Shown: positions 25,631 to 34,722 of the stretch, piece by piece
Numbering within the stretch: the first letter of the stretch is position 1
Layout of the letters: each line of letters begins with the position of its first letter
NCBI RefSeq assembly: GCF_016586165.1
Contig: NZ_BCPR01000011.1
Span: 21,291-85,290 of the forward strand
From: Dyella sp. EPa41
Lineage (GTDB): Bacteria; Pseudomonadota; Gammaproteobacteria; Xanthomonadales; Rhodanobacteraceae
Direction of reading: 5' to 3'
Length of the DNA stretch: 64,000 bases
Notes under the pieces: generated by a model
What the model was told of the DNA's origin: nothing
Database searches by the model: none
What the model saw: only the letters and a program-made list of their open reading frames with translations
Position numbers and translations under genes: made by a program

Positions 25631-26158
25631 ATGGGCATCCTGATCCAGATCGCGCGCATCGCCGTGGCCATTGCGGCTGGCTTCATTGCCGGATGGCTCC
25701 TGTTTTTTGTGGTGGGGCTTCGTTTCCTGCCGCCTGGTTTGCTGGTGCCCGGCTGCATGGTCGCGGCGTGGTTCCTGTTGCCTCGGCTCTTTCCGGTCTT
25801 CAAACCCCACCCCAAGACCGAGAACGCTGGGCCAATCACGCTGCACGCGAACGGCCATTCTTTCGAAGCCACGCACCACACCAAAAACGTTGCGATCAAC
25901 GCCGTGACTAGGCAGGTCTGGTTCCGCGACACAAAGGGTAAGGAATGGATTCTCTCCCCTGGGGATATTCGCAGTTGGAACCACGAGTGGACGGACCGTT
26001 CCAATGCCCATGGGATGGTCGCGCACAACGACAACCGCCTGGTCATCACGACGAACGACCTCAACCACCCGACACACAAGATCAAGATGGGCGGTCACTT
26101 CAAGCACGACCTGGCGAAGGAATGGCACGCGCGCCTGACGGCGATGCTGAAATCCTGA
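25631..26158 (+). CDS. Two-helix membrane protein of unknown function
   Basis: 175 residues from ATG 25631, preceded by GAAGGGA; a GTG at 25616 overlapping the lipoprotein stop is an alternative. Two transmembrane helices at about 5-25 and 30-52, then a 120-residue soluble domain with a PH-like beta pattern (VWFRDTKGKEWILSPGDIRS). Function unknown; operon partner of the lipoprotein. Confidence 0.7.
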   Translation: MGILIQIARIAVAIAAGFIAGWLLFFVVGLRFLPPGLLVPGCMVAAWFLLPRLFPVFKPHPKTENAGPITLHANGHSFEATHHTKNVAINAVTRQVWFRDTKGKEWILSPGDIRSWNHEWTDRSNAHGMVAHNDNRLVITTNDLNHPTHKIKMGGHFKHDLAKEWHARLTAMLKS

Positions 26159-26232
26159 CCGCTGCGCTGCTTACCAGGCTTGGGTGACCTAGGGAAGTCA
26201 GGCGTTCTCGCCGATGCACCAGGTGACCTAGG

Positions 26233-26266
26233 AGGCCGCTTCCATCGGAGGCGGCCTTTTTCTTTG
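26233..26266 (+). terminator. Terminator of the lipoprotein operon
   Basis: AGGCCGC / GCGGCCT stem with an 11-nt loop, followed by TTTTTCTTT, 75 bp after the stop codon. Confidence 0.8.
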
Positions 26267-26768
26267 AACCTTGAAACAAGGACCAAGGGAGCCGTAGGCA
26301 TCACCTCGACCGCGTCACACTCATGGCGTGATCAAAATCTGCTTCTGGCCGAGCGGTTCCACACTTCTGGCCAGCGCGTTCAATCACAGCGGCCAACTCC
26401 GGCAAGCGTGGACATCATGGCTATTCTGGTCCACCTGACCACCCGTGCTTGAACACGCTGGCCACACAAGGCGTAACAGGCTGAAAGGATTGATTTCCCT
26501 CCTGGCCACTGGCGGCAATGCCCTGTGGGCTAAAAGATGCGCCTCCGACATCGGGGCCACAACCATGCTTGAACCAACTGGCCACATGATGGATCCCGCT
26601 GGCCACCTGAAAACGGCTTGTTTTCAGGGCTAACGTGCGTGTGGCATGCGTCCACACAACCGGCCAGATTGTTCAAGCACGGGTGGTCACGTGGTCCACA
26701 AACATCACCTCACCTGGATCAGGCCAAAAAGAAACGCGCCTCGTGGGCGCGTTTCTAGGCGGGCATGG
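26267..26768. other. Gene-free interval with IS21-end repeats
   Basis: About 500 bp without a gene, filled with TGGCCA-containing repeats (26369-26688) typical of transposase-binding ends of IS21-family elements. Short open frames have no supporting features. Confidence 0.65.
26369..26688. repeat. Cluster of GGCCAG-N3-GTTCAAGCAC repeats beside istB
   Basis: Four related copies: 26369-26387 (+, partial), 26437-26464 (-), 26561-26584 (-, partial), 26662-26688 (+). The second and fourth are 25/27 identical and in opposite orientation, sharing GTTCAAGCACGGGTGGTC. They resemble multiple transposase-binding sites at an IS21 end. The matching far end and target duplication were not found. Confidence 0.65.
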
Positions 26769-27494
26769 TCATGCGCTTCTCGTTGGTGGCTTGGGCCGTT
26801 GTAACTCGATCACTTGGACCTTTTCGGCCAGGCGGCTACACACGGCGTCTGCCGTGGTTGTGTCGTCGAAATAGGTTTCCCAATCCTGCAAATGGTTGGG
26901 CGACACCACCAGGGTGGCCCTACCGTGGCGACGGCGACTGTCCAGCACCTTCAACAGGTCATAGCCCTGGGACATCGTGGTTTTCTGGGCCGCGAAGTCA
27001 TCGAGGATCAACAAGGGCACGCGGCTCAACGACCGAAACTGTTTGGTGCGTGCCGCTCCTGCTGGGGTATCCCCCAGCGTTTCCAACAGGTCCGGTGTGC
27101 GCCAATACGTCACGCCGAGTTTCAACAGCATCGCTTCACGTCCCAGGGCGCTGGCCACAAACGTCTTGCCTGCACCACTCGGCCCCATGATGACCACCTG
27201 GTGCCCCTGCCGCACCCAATCGCAGCTGGCCAACTGGCACAACACCCGGGGCGGCAACCCGCGCTGGGTGGTCGTGCGCACGTCTGCCACGCAAGCCACC
27301 GGCAAATCTGCTTCCCGGAAGAACCGTTCCACACGATGATCCGCCGCGTCCTGCTTCTGGGCCAGCACGAGGGCTTCGACACACTCCAACGAGGGCCGGT
27401 CATGATTGGCCGGTTGATCCATCCATTCCTGCAAACACGCCGCCATCGCGCCCAGTCGAAGGGCGCGCAAATCTTTCAGGGTCTCGGTCAGCAT
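26769..27494 (-). CDS. istB: IS21-family helper ATPase IstB
   Basis: 241-residue AAA+ ATPase that assists IstA in target selection and transposition. Walker A GPSGAGKT near residue 105 and Walker B LLILDDFA near 170 are intact. Its ATG overlaps the 3' end of istA by 7 bp, the usual translational coupling. Confidence 0.93.
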   Translation of the reverse strand: MLTETLKDLRALRLGAMAACLQEWMDQPANHDRPSLECVEALVLAQKQDAADHRVERFFREADLPVACVADVRTTTQRGLPPRVLCQLASCDWVRQGHQVVIMGPSGAGKTFVASALGREAMLLKLGVTYWRTPDLLETLGDTPAGAARTKQFRSLSRVPLLILDDFAAQKTTMSQGYDLLKVLDSRRRHGRATLVVSPNHLQDWETYFDDTTTADAVCSRLAEKVQVIELQRPKPPTRSA

Positions 27495-29020
27495 GCGGCC
27501 TCCTTGACCTGTCTAGCGAAGGCCTTGGAGCCCTGCGCATACCGATGGCGAGGCCGGGTGGTCTTGGCCGGTGCATTGGCCTGGGATTGCTTGCTCAGGA
27601 TCCGGCGAAGTGTCCCGAGTGAAACGGTGTTGAGGTGAAGCGTCTCACCTGCCGCCTGGTTCAGCGCCAGCGTGCCATGTTTTTCGGCCAAGGCCTTCAC
27701 TTCATCGCAGGCAGGCAACGCGGCGAGGGGGTGGGATTTGCCGATGAGGTTGCGCACGAACTGCGCCACGTGCGGGCCGGCTTTCTTGGCCCATGCCACC
27801 ATGTGTTCCGGCGTGCGTTCCGACCAGGCACGGTGATCGTCGCTGAGGTGGGCCGGATCCGTGGTATGCCCACCCCGCTCGAAACTGCGCGCGTGGCTGG
27901 TGACCTGCTCGGTTTCCTTGAAAATCTCCACGCGGTCCGCCGTCAACCTGGCGGTCAGGCGTTGTCCCGTCAGTGCATGCGGCACGGAATAATGGTGATG
28001 GTCCACACGCACGTGGTAGTCCTTGGGCACCCGTGGGATCGCCACCCACTTGGCATACACAAACGGCTCGGTGGGCAACGGCTGCAAGGCTTGGCGTTCC
28101 GAGGCCTCGAACCGTTCCCATCGGCTCTTCCGATACTCGGTCATGGGCCGCCGGTTCAGTTCGTCGAGCAGTTCCGCCAGGGATGCGTTGAGCTCTTCGA
28201 TCGAATGATGGGTGCGCTGGTGCAAGCGGGCCACGATGTGGTCCTGGACGATGCGAACCGACGTCTCCACAGTTGCCTTGTCCCGGGGCCGAAACGGCCG
28301 GGCCGGGTTGATCGCAATGCGATAGTGCCGGGCAAACTCCTTGTAGTCCGCCTGAAGCACAGCTTGGCGGCCGGCCTTGATCACCGCTGACTTCAGGTTG
28401 TCGCACACGATCGTGAGCGGTGCGCCTCCGAAATACACCAGCATGTCGATATGGGCCTGGATGAAGTCCGGCACCTTCTGGCTGGGCACGCACCTGGCGA
28501 AGATAAGCGAGGACGCCGGCAGCACGGCCACGAAAAGCTGGACGGTCACTGGCTTTCCTGTGGTCGCATCCAGGTATGTGGGCAGTGGAATGCGCTTGAA
28601 CCCGGCGAAGTCGACGTAGGCCTTGAAGCCCGGCTCATGGGACATCCGCATCCCTGTGGGCAGCGTTTTCCGGTAGCGGCGCATCCGTGCCGCCAGCTGG
28701 GAATAAGACAGCGTGCCGTGGGGGTCTTCACGCCGGTAGTCCTCCCACAGCACCTGCAACGTGGCCCCCTCATCCAGGCGCTGCTGGAACTCTGCGAAAT
28801 CCGGTGCCCGTCGGGTCTTGTTGCCATTGGGATCCCGGTTGAACCGTTGGGTCAGTTTGGAGGGCGTCAGGTGCGCCAGATCGGACCATCGCAAATGTTT
28901 GGCATCGGCCAACCGTCGGTAGCGCCCCACCGTGGTCTTCGACACACCCACAGCGTCAGCGATCTCCCGATCGGACAAAGGGGTGGTGAGCACCAGGCGG
29001 ACGGTGTCGTGGATTTTCAT
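27488..29020 (-). CDS. istA: IS21-family transposase IstA
   Basis: 510 residues. An N-terminal HTH (LSDREIADAVGVSKTTVGRY) binds DNA; the RNase H-like core shows the DDE residues in KAYVDFAG, IVCDNLKSAV and DKATVETSV. Full length with no frameshift, so transposition competence is plausible. The target site inside the island could not be reconstructed. Confidence 0.93.
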   Translation of the reverse strand: MKIHDTVRLVLTTPLSDREIADAVGVSKTTVGRYRRLADAKHLRWSDLAHLTPSKLTQRFNRDPNGNKTRRAPDFAEFQQRLDEGATLQVLWEDYRREDPHGTLSYSQLAARMRRYRKTLPTGMRMSHEPGFKAYVDFAGFKRIPLPTYLDATTGKPVTVQLFVAVLPASSLIFARCVPSQKVPDFIQAHIDMLVYFGGAPLTIVCDNLKSAVIKAGRQAVLQADYKEFARHYRIAINPARPFRPRDKATVETSVRIVQDHIVARLHQRTHHSIEELNASLAELLDELNRRPMTEYRKSRWERFEASERQALQPLPTEPFVYAKWVAIPRVPKDYHVRVDHHHYSVPHALTGQRLTARLTADRVEIFKETEQVTSHARSFERGGHTTDPAHLSDDHRAWSERTPEHMVAWAKKAGPHVAQFVRNLIGKSHPLAALPACDEVKALAEKHGTLALNQAAGETLHLNTVSLGTLRRILSKQSQANAPAKTTRPRHRYAQGSKAFARQVKEAAC

Positions 29021-29518
29021 TCGGACAAACTCCTTTCACCGGCGGTGTCCCAACCGCCGGGGGCTGTTTCAGGCAAAGGGGAATCGAGACGGCGCCCCGG
29101 GTCTCGGGGCGTCGACTTGACAGTCGTGGGGGACGGGCCTAGAACAGTCGGCGCAGTGTTGGGACCAACCGCACCGCACCTAGAAGGGTCGAGAGTTCAC
29201 GCTCTCGGCCTTTCGCGTTTCTGGCCAGGGGGCATCAGTGATGGGGGTGCATGGGTGGGCTCCTCTGGAATAGGGTCACCCTGCGGCGCAGGGTTCCAGA
29301 GTTCTAGCCTCGGCGGCCGTTTTGTCAATCGACACCTGGCCGGGCGCCGGGAGCCCCTCCGGCGCGGCGAGATGAGATGAGGCCCTCCCTGCCTGATGGC
29401 CCTGGCGAGCCTATAAGCTTTGGTCAGGACAAATGGCGCCTTCGGCACCCGGTGCCTCCTGGTCCTTGTTTTGCTCCGCTATCTGATCCGAAACCTGGAA
29501 GGAACCACGGGGGGAACC
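29021..29518. promoter_or_regulatory. Gene-free leader between istA and the RloC-like gene
   Basis: 498 bp without a gene. It contains a two-part hairpin at 29263-29301: outer arms CTCTGGAA / TTCCAGAG, inner CCCTGC-GGC-GCAGGG. It also contains the probable left flank of IS21. The RloC-like gene must be expressed from here; the hairpin lies about 220 bp before its ATG and may be a regulatory leader or terminator of upstream reading. Confidence 0.5.
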
Positions 29519-31753
29519 ATGATCAAGAGCATCTCTATCCAGGGTTACAAGAGTTTCGCCCGCGAACGGGCCACGTCCATTGAGTTCGATGCAACCAAGC
29601 GGGTGGCCCTGCTTTATGGCGTCAACGGCGCCGGCAAGTCTGCGATCGGCCAAGTGATCCATCACAACGGCAACAGCACCAACCCCATCGCCAACTGTTC
29701 TCTTACGCTCACGCGGGACGAACCCTACCAATACCTGGTCTACAACGAAGAGTTCATAGACGAAACGTTCCGCAATCGGACCAACATGCCGGGCATCTTC
29801 ACCATCGGCAAACCCGAGGCCGCCGCCCTGGAACAAGCGGAACGATTGGAGCAGCAAACGAACCAATGGCGAGACGACATCGAGCGTCTGAATGAGCAGA
29901 AAGAAGCACGTGAGGCGGAGGCCAACCGCGCCTACACGGCGGTCCTCGATGGCGTGTGGCCTGCCTACACATCCCACAAAACCGGCGCCATGAAGGAATG
30001 GCTGGAAGGTTTTGGAGGAGCCAAGCGCAAGTTGTTTGAAGAACTGAGCCGCATCTCCTTCGATGCCACTGTCGTCCCGCCGACCATCGAGGCACTTACC
30101 ACCCGGATGGCGGACGTGGCCGACCGAACGGCAACCGCTCGATCAGAATGTTCCCTGGACCTGACCGAGTTCGAAAGCCTCGAAAGCAACGCGCTGTGGG
30201 GCCAGGCCATCCTTGGATCTGGCGACAGTTCCTTGGCGGCCCAGATCCAAGCCCTCGGCAACATGGATTGGGTGAGGCAAGGCAAACCCTATGTGGAACA
30301 CAGCACCAGTTGCCCCTTCTGCCAGCAGGATTTGCCGCACGATTTTTCCACCCAACTGGCCCGCCTGTTCGACACGTCTTACGAAAACCGCATCGCCGAG
30401 ATCAACCAGTTGGTGGAGGACTACCAGTCCGAGGTGACCCGCCTATCTGACACGATGGACCAGTTGCTGGCCGATGAGCCCTTTGCGAAAGATCACCCAG
30501 ACCTTTCGCGCACCTGGGCCGAACTGAACTTGGTGCTGTCCGCCAACATCGGTCTCATCGAGAAGAAACAACAGTCGCCGGGTGAAGTGGTTGCTCTCCA
30601 AGCGTCCAAGGATGCTCGCCAGGCAGTTTTGGATGCGGTCACGCAGGTGAATGAACGCATCCGGCAGTTCAACGCGCGCATTGCCGATCGTGACAATGAG
30701 CGCACCCGCATCAAGAAAGGTTTCTGGCTCCGGTTGCGCCATGACTACGAGGGCGTTCTCTCGGTCTACAAGGCTTCAAAGACTTCAACGGACAGCGCCA
30801 TCGCCACCATCACCGCTGAGGTCAATGGTCTCCGTCAAAACCTCATCACCGCCGAAGGGCAGCTGGTCCAGTTACGCGCCAGCACCACGGGAACCGACAA
30901 AGCCATCGAAGCCATCAATGGTCGCCTGGTTTCTCTCGGGATTGATGCCTTCAAGATCAAGAAGGAGGGAACCGGCCATCTTTACCACTTGGAGCGCAGG
31001 GATGGTGGCGTGGATGACTATCGCTCGCTCAGTGAAGGCGAGAAAACGCTGATCACATTTTTGTATTTCGTCGAGCTGATCAACGGCTCGGCTGTCGCGG
31101 ACAGCACCATTCCACTGAACCGAAAAATCGTGGTCATAGATGACCCCATTTCGAGCCTCTCCCACAACTACGTCTACGACATTGCCTCCATCATCGTCCA
31201 CGACATCGTTGCCTTGAAGGACGATGAAGGACACCAGCTCAAACAGGTCATCATCCTGACGCATAGCCTGTTCTTTCATCACGAACTGGTCTCCGTCCAC
31301 GGCAAAGCGAAGCAGCTGGATTTCAAGCGTGTCTTGAAGCATAGCCACACCGTGGTGGTGCCGATGAACAGTGATGAGTTGCTCAACGATTACGAGGCCT
31401 ATTGGCAGGTTGTGCGAGATGCCAAGGAAGGCAATGCCACCCGGATCATGCTCGCCAACGCCATGCGCTGCATCTGCGAACGGTTTTTCTACTTCACCCG
31501 CCGACAAGACGATTTCAAGGCGGCCCTGAAAAAGATCAGCGAGCAAGAACACCGGTTCACCCCGTTGGCGCGCTACCTGGACCGCCAATCCCACGCCGAT
31601 GGCGTCAATCACACCGATTTTGGCGATTACGATGTGGGCTACTACCTGGAAAAGTTTCGGCTGGTCTTTCAAGAGACCGACCAAATGGCCCATTACACAG
31701 CCATGCTTCGTGAAGAGGGGGCTCCTGGCGAGGGAACCGCAGACGCAGCCTGA
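29519..31753 (+). CDS. RloC/PrrC-type ATPase, candidate anticodon nuclease
   Basis: 744 residues from ATG 29519 (GGGGGAA six bases upstream). N-terminal ABC-type ATPase: Walker A GVNGAGKS at 34-41, signature LSEGEKT at 504-510, Walker B IVVIDD ending D541-D542. The ATPase halves are separated by a long coiled coil with CPFC at 265-268, a zinc-hook motif as in RloC and Rad50. The C-terminus has R650-x3-E654 (MRCICERFF) and H692 (RQSHAD); PrrC uses R-x3-E and a His about 31 residues later to cut the tRNA anticodon loop. Domain order, length and triad match RloC, a phage-defence tRNase that responds to DNA damage. Cleavage activity and tRNA target are inferred. Confidence 0.72.
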   Translation: MIKSISIQGYKSFARERATSIEFDATKRVALLYGVNGAGKSAIGQVIHHNGNSTNPIANCSLTLTRDEPYQYLVYNEEFIDETFRNRTNMPGIFTIGKPEAAALEQAERLEQQTNQWRDDIERLNEQKEAREAEANRAYTAVLDGVWPAYTSHKTGAMKEWLEGFGGAKRKLFEELSRISFDATVVPPTIEALTTRMADVADRTATARSECSLDLTEFESLESNALWGQAILGSGDSSLAAQIQALGNMDWVRQGKPYVEHSTSCPFCQQDLPHDFSTQLARLFDTSYENRIAEINQLVEDYQSEVTRLSDTMDQLLADEPFAKDHPDLSRTWAELNLVLSANIGLIEKKQQSPGEVVALQASKDARQAVLDAVTQVNERIRQFNARIADRDNERTRIKKGFWLRLRHDYEGVLSVYKASKTSTDSAIATITAEVNGLRQNLITAEGQLVQLRASTTGTDKAIEAINGRLVSLGIDAFKIKKEGTGHLYHLERRDGGVDDYRSLSEGEKTLITFLYFVELINGSAVADSTIPLNRKIVVIDDPISSLSHNYVYDIASIIVHDIVALKDDEGHQLKQVIILTHSLFFHHELVSVHGKAKQLDFKRVLKHSHTVVVPMNSDELLNDYEAYWQVVRDAKEGNATRIMLANAMRCICERFFYFTRRQDDFKAALKKISEQEHRFTPLARYLDRQSHADGVNHTDFGDYDVGYYLEKFRLVFQETDQMAHYTAMLREEGAPGEGTADAA

Positions 31754-33385
31754 TCACCCCACCAGCCGAGGCGCAGGCCGCAACCGTGGCTGTGGTGGCA
31801 CTTCTTCCAACGGCACAACCGGCGCAGGTGCAGGTGCAGGCCTAACCGCCTCAATCCAGACCCGCTCTTCTTCATTGGTAGCCGACATCAACTTGTCAGC
31901 AAGCACCTGGCTCAATGCCTGCACACGGTTCAATGCTTGATCGAGCCGGCTCTTGTTTTCGACCTCTTCCTGTTTCAACACCTGCGCTTCCTGGTCGAAA
32001 GCATCGAGGTGCACCTGATGGTGTCGCCGTGTCCCTTTGATCTCCTGCACCCGACACTCCTGGACTTCAACGGCATTGCGCAGTGTCCGCCAAGCGGCGG
32101 GTTTGCCCTCGTCGTTCCCAGCCTTCTTCGCCAAGAACATCAACAACGGGTGGACATCTTCCCAGTCCGTCAGCCGCTGTCTTGTCGCTGCACGCATGGC
32201 TCGGGCTTGGTCCAGCTGGAAATCTGTATCGAGCTTCGCGGCCATCCGCCGTTCCCGGCCTTCGCCGTGAATTCGGAACCGATCCGCCAGCTCAGCCAAG
32301 GCGCCCAGCACCCGCTGGATCACCTGAACCAATCGGAGCACGCGGGCCAACACCTGGTGGGCCTCCGGCGTTTCCGGGATGGGAGCGGCGGCCTGGAACC
32401 GGGCGACCAATGATCCGGGCTCGCCATCGAGAAGCGGCATCAAGACCACCGGGGCAAGGGTGGCTGGCGGAATGATTTCGCCAGGCCCGACCGTCTCAGG
32501 CTCGGGGTTGGCCTCCCGGACTGTTTCCCTCTCCCGCGCCACATCTTCCATGGCGCGCCGGTGCTGTTCGTCGAGCACCACGGCATGGGCGGCCTCGTAG
32601 ACCTTCGCCGGGAGCATGATGTCGCCGCGCAAGGCATCGCCGCGCCGGGTGAAGAAGCCCCGGCGTTCCATCGCCGTCACAGCGGCGCCAAGGGTCGGTT
32701 GCGGCGTGATGGGCAAGTCCTGGCGGGCATAGCTGAGGTGGGTGTAGTCCGCGGGCAGGTTGTTGGCCGCCGTATAACGGTTGGCCAGTTCTGCCCACTT
32801 TTCATTGAGGCGTTCCACGAACGCCCCGGACGTGTTCTTGTTCGAGAGCAGCACCAGCTTGGCGCCCAGCCCCCAGTTGGAGGCGCCGTCCTCCCCCTGG
32901 ATCTCTTCCAGCCGGCGGGTCGGGAAATAGATATGAGCATGAAAGCCCTGCCTATCAGGTGGCTTCACATTGCCAAGGGCGTCCACGTCTGCATCGCGGT
33001 GCAGACCCAACGAAACCGCCGTATGCAGTTCTCGGCAGATGAACCGAGCCATCTCCTCGGCCAAGTCGCCGGCCTGCTGATCCGTCAAACCAATGGGCAC
33101 CGGGATCCTGTAATCCCTGGCCACCTGGGCATCTTTCCGCTTCTCGGCGGCTTCCACGCGGTTCCAGAGCTCTCCCGGATCCGTCGCCCAGACCGGGGCG
33201 CCCTCGGGGGCCACCGTGAGCGCCCTGACGATTTCCTCGCCGATCTTCCGCCGGCGGTAGTCGTGCCAAACGCCAGTGCGGCGGTCGTAAAGACGCAAGC
33301 CGAGGCGGTAAGCGACCCCTGCGATGGCGGAGTGGCCCGCGCCGCGAGAGTGAGTTTCAAGGTGGGGGCGGGCATGCAAAGCCAT
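31754..33385 (-). CDS. MobA/MobL-family relaxase (MOBQ type)
   Basis: 543 residues with the ATG at 33385, whose N-terminus MALHARPHLETHSRGAGHSA then VAYR corresponds to the catalytic-Tyr-bearing start of MobA/MobL relaxases; the frame extends 105 bp further upstream. The metal-binding HxH motif appears as GFHAHIYFP near residue 160. The C-terminal half is helical and charged. Relaxases nick oriT and pilot the strand into a mating channel. No T4SS is encoded, so transfer would depend on a helper. Confidence 0.87.
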   Translation of the reverse strand: MALHARPHLETHSRGAGHSAIAGVAYRLGLRLYDRRTGVWHDYRRRKIGEEIVRALTVAPEGAPVWATDPGELWNRVEAAEKRKDAQVARDYRIPVPIGLTDQQAGDLAEEMARFICRELHTAVSLGLHRDADVDALGNVKPPDRQGFHAHIYFPTRRLEEIQGEDGASNWGLGAKLVLLSNKNTSGAFVERLNEKWAELANRYTAANNLPADYTHLSYARQDLPITPQPTLGAAVTAMERRGFFTRRGDALRGDIMLPAKVYEAAHAVVLDEQHRRAMEDVARERETVREANPEPETVGPGEIIPPATLAPVVLMPLLDGEPGSLVARFQAAAPIPETPEAHQVLARVLRLVQVIQRVLGALAELADRFRIHGEGRERRMAAKLDTDFQLDQARAMRAATRQRLTDWEDVHPLLMFLAKKAGNDEGKPAAWRTLRNAVEVQECRVQEIKGTRRHHQVHLDAFDQEAQVLKQEEVENKSRLDQALNRVQALSQVLADKLMSATNEEERVWIEAVRPAPAPAPVVPLEEVPPQPRLRPAPRLVG

Positions 33386-33504
33386 GTCGTCGTCCTTGTC
33401 GTAGGCCACCCTTGCGGATGGCGGTCGGTCATCCTGACCATGAAGAAGCGGAGCGCCGGCTGTGCATGCCCGCCCCACGCCAACATCCAAGCAAAGGCGG
33501 CCAA

Positions 33505-33526
33505 TATGTCAAGCATGCTTGACATA
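33505..33526. promoter_or_regulatory. 22-bp perfect palindrome, candidate operator of the relaxase gene
   Basis: Half site TATGTCAAGCA followed by its exact complement. On the minus strand it includes TTGACA, which could serve as the -35 box of the relaxase promoter, so a bound dimer would repress it. The gene's start is 120 bp downstream. Confidence 0.6.
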
Positions 33527-33622
33527 TCTGAGTCGGGATTTGTGATGGCGGGCGGGGTGGTCGCGCCTAGCTTGGCGGGTGCTCTGGCTCGACGCTTAGC
33601 GTTGGCCTTGGCTCTGAGCGTC

Positions 33623-33652
33623 GTGTTCGCAGAACACTAAGACGCGCTCTGC
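33623..33652. other. Candidate origin of transfer (oriT)
   Basis: GTGTTC-GCA-GAACAC hairpin (33623-33637) followed immediately by TAAGACGCGCTCTGC. MOBQ origins such as RSF1010 have an inverted repeat followed by TAAGTGCGCCCT with the nick inside. The arrangement and partial sequence match, 240 bp upstream of a MOBQ relaxase. Nick position not provable here. Confidence 0.4.
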
Positions 33653-33848
33653 GCCTTTTATTTGGACGTCTATATGACGCGTCTTGACAGACCTTCGGCT
33701 TCGGCTAGAACTGGCGCCAACCCGTTTGCCCAGGATTGCTCATGCAACGCACACAGCGGAAACCAACCCTGTCGAATTGGATTTTTTGGCTGGTGATCTG
33801 CTCATCAGGCTGCTATTTCCTATCGATCTTTTTTCTAGCGATTGCTCA

Positions 33849-34712
33849 TCAATGAGGTGGTGGCGGCAAACACTGATTTTGGTTAACCACCTTAACGAAG
33901 AGCGCATCCCAAAAGGCCCATGAAAAAATGGCAACAACGAGGACCATGGCGAGTAGAAAATAGGGCGATAGACCTGCGAAATATAATCTAAAAGCCCCTT
34001 CGTCTCCATGAAAACAAACTACGCGCCAAAGCAACAGGATCACCGATAGCACTGCGGATAAAAGGCAAATGAGGACGATAATTGCCGAACCACAAGGGTG
34101 GACGTAAGCGTTGGAAAGAACCCCCAAAAACAGAAAGAAGACGGCCCCTTCATACATACCAAGGTCGGAAACCTTATCTTTCAAATAAAGCTTTCCGCCG
34201 ACGAGAGCTGCCGCCAGGCACGGCAACACATAGCCAAGGAAGTCAGCCACCGGGCCATAGCCAACAGTGTAGTGGCTTAGCATGATTGCTGAGAGCACAA
34301 TGATAACGAAGAAACCAGAAACCAAGAACTTAACTTGATTTACTGAAAAAACCGTCAAAGGCACCTCAGACTTTGTCTCTGGATGCCTCTTCGAAAATGC
34401 AACGAAGTCCTCTTGGTCGCCCACATGCTCAACGAACACCTGCTCACCCGCATTGGCGCGAAATGAAGCAGGGTCTCGCAGCACTTTTCCTTCATCCCGA
34501 ACCACAGTGTAGGGTTTGACAAGAACCCACGGCTCCGCCTCTTCCCTTATTACAAGAAAGCCATTCACCAGCTCGCCACCATTCTTACTGATGTAATCGC
34601 AGGCGATCTTGCCGGCCGGAACGGGCAAAAGCTCCGCACACTGATCGGGCATACGCGACCGAGCAATCACATCATCAAGAATTTTCTTGTCCCTCTTTGC
34701 TACCTCGTCCAT
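33849..34712 (-). CDS. AT-richer membrane protein of unknown function
   Basis: 287 residues. The N-terminal 125 residues are soluble and charged; five or so transmembrane helices follow (about 130-150, 155-180, 190-210, 213-235, 250-275). Not recognised. Codon use is visibly AT-richer than all neighbours, pointing to a separate origin. Its start is 10 bp after the integrase stop, so it is probably transcribed with the integrase. Confidence 0.7.
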   Translation of the reverse strand: MDEVAKRDKKILDDVIARSRMPDQCAELLPVPAGKIACDYISKNGGELVNGFLVIREEAEPWVLVKPYTVVRDEGKVLRDPASFRANAGEQVFVEHVGDQEDFVAFSKRHPETKSEVPLTVFSVNQVKFLVSGFFVIIVLSAIMLSHYTVGYGPVADFLGYVLPCLAAALVGGKLYLKDKVSDLGMYEGAVFFLFLGVLSNAYVHPCGSAIIVLICLLSAVLSVILLLWRVVCFHGDEGAFRLYFAGLSPYFLLAMVLVVAIFSWAFWDALFVKVVNQNQCLPPPPH

Positions 34713-34722
34713 CAGCGGCCCC

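Larger units (their letters stand above)
26369..29100 (-). mobile_element. IS21-family insertion sequence (limits uncertain)
   Basis: Carries istA and istB in the family order with the usual overlap. The right-end repeats lie at low coordinates. I could not find a matching terminal inverted repeat upstream of istA, so the left limit is a guess and the element may be degenerate at one end. Confidence 0.6.
33386..33848. other. Gene-free interval upstream of the relaxase
   Basis: 463 bp without a supported gene. It contains the 22-bp palindrome at 33505-33526 and the candidate oriT at 33623-33652. Base composition falls markedly towards the right, matching the AT-richer neighbour gene. Confidence 0.6.

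Noticed and set aside
26445..26874. Small open frames between the lipoprotein operon and istB
   Set aside because: They translate the TGGCCA-rich repeat region and lack ribosome sites or conserved features.
29021..29420. Left terminal inverted repeat of the IS21 element
   Set aside because: No sequence here matches the repeat cluster beside istB well enough to claim an end.
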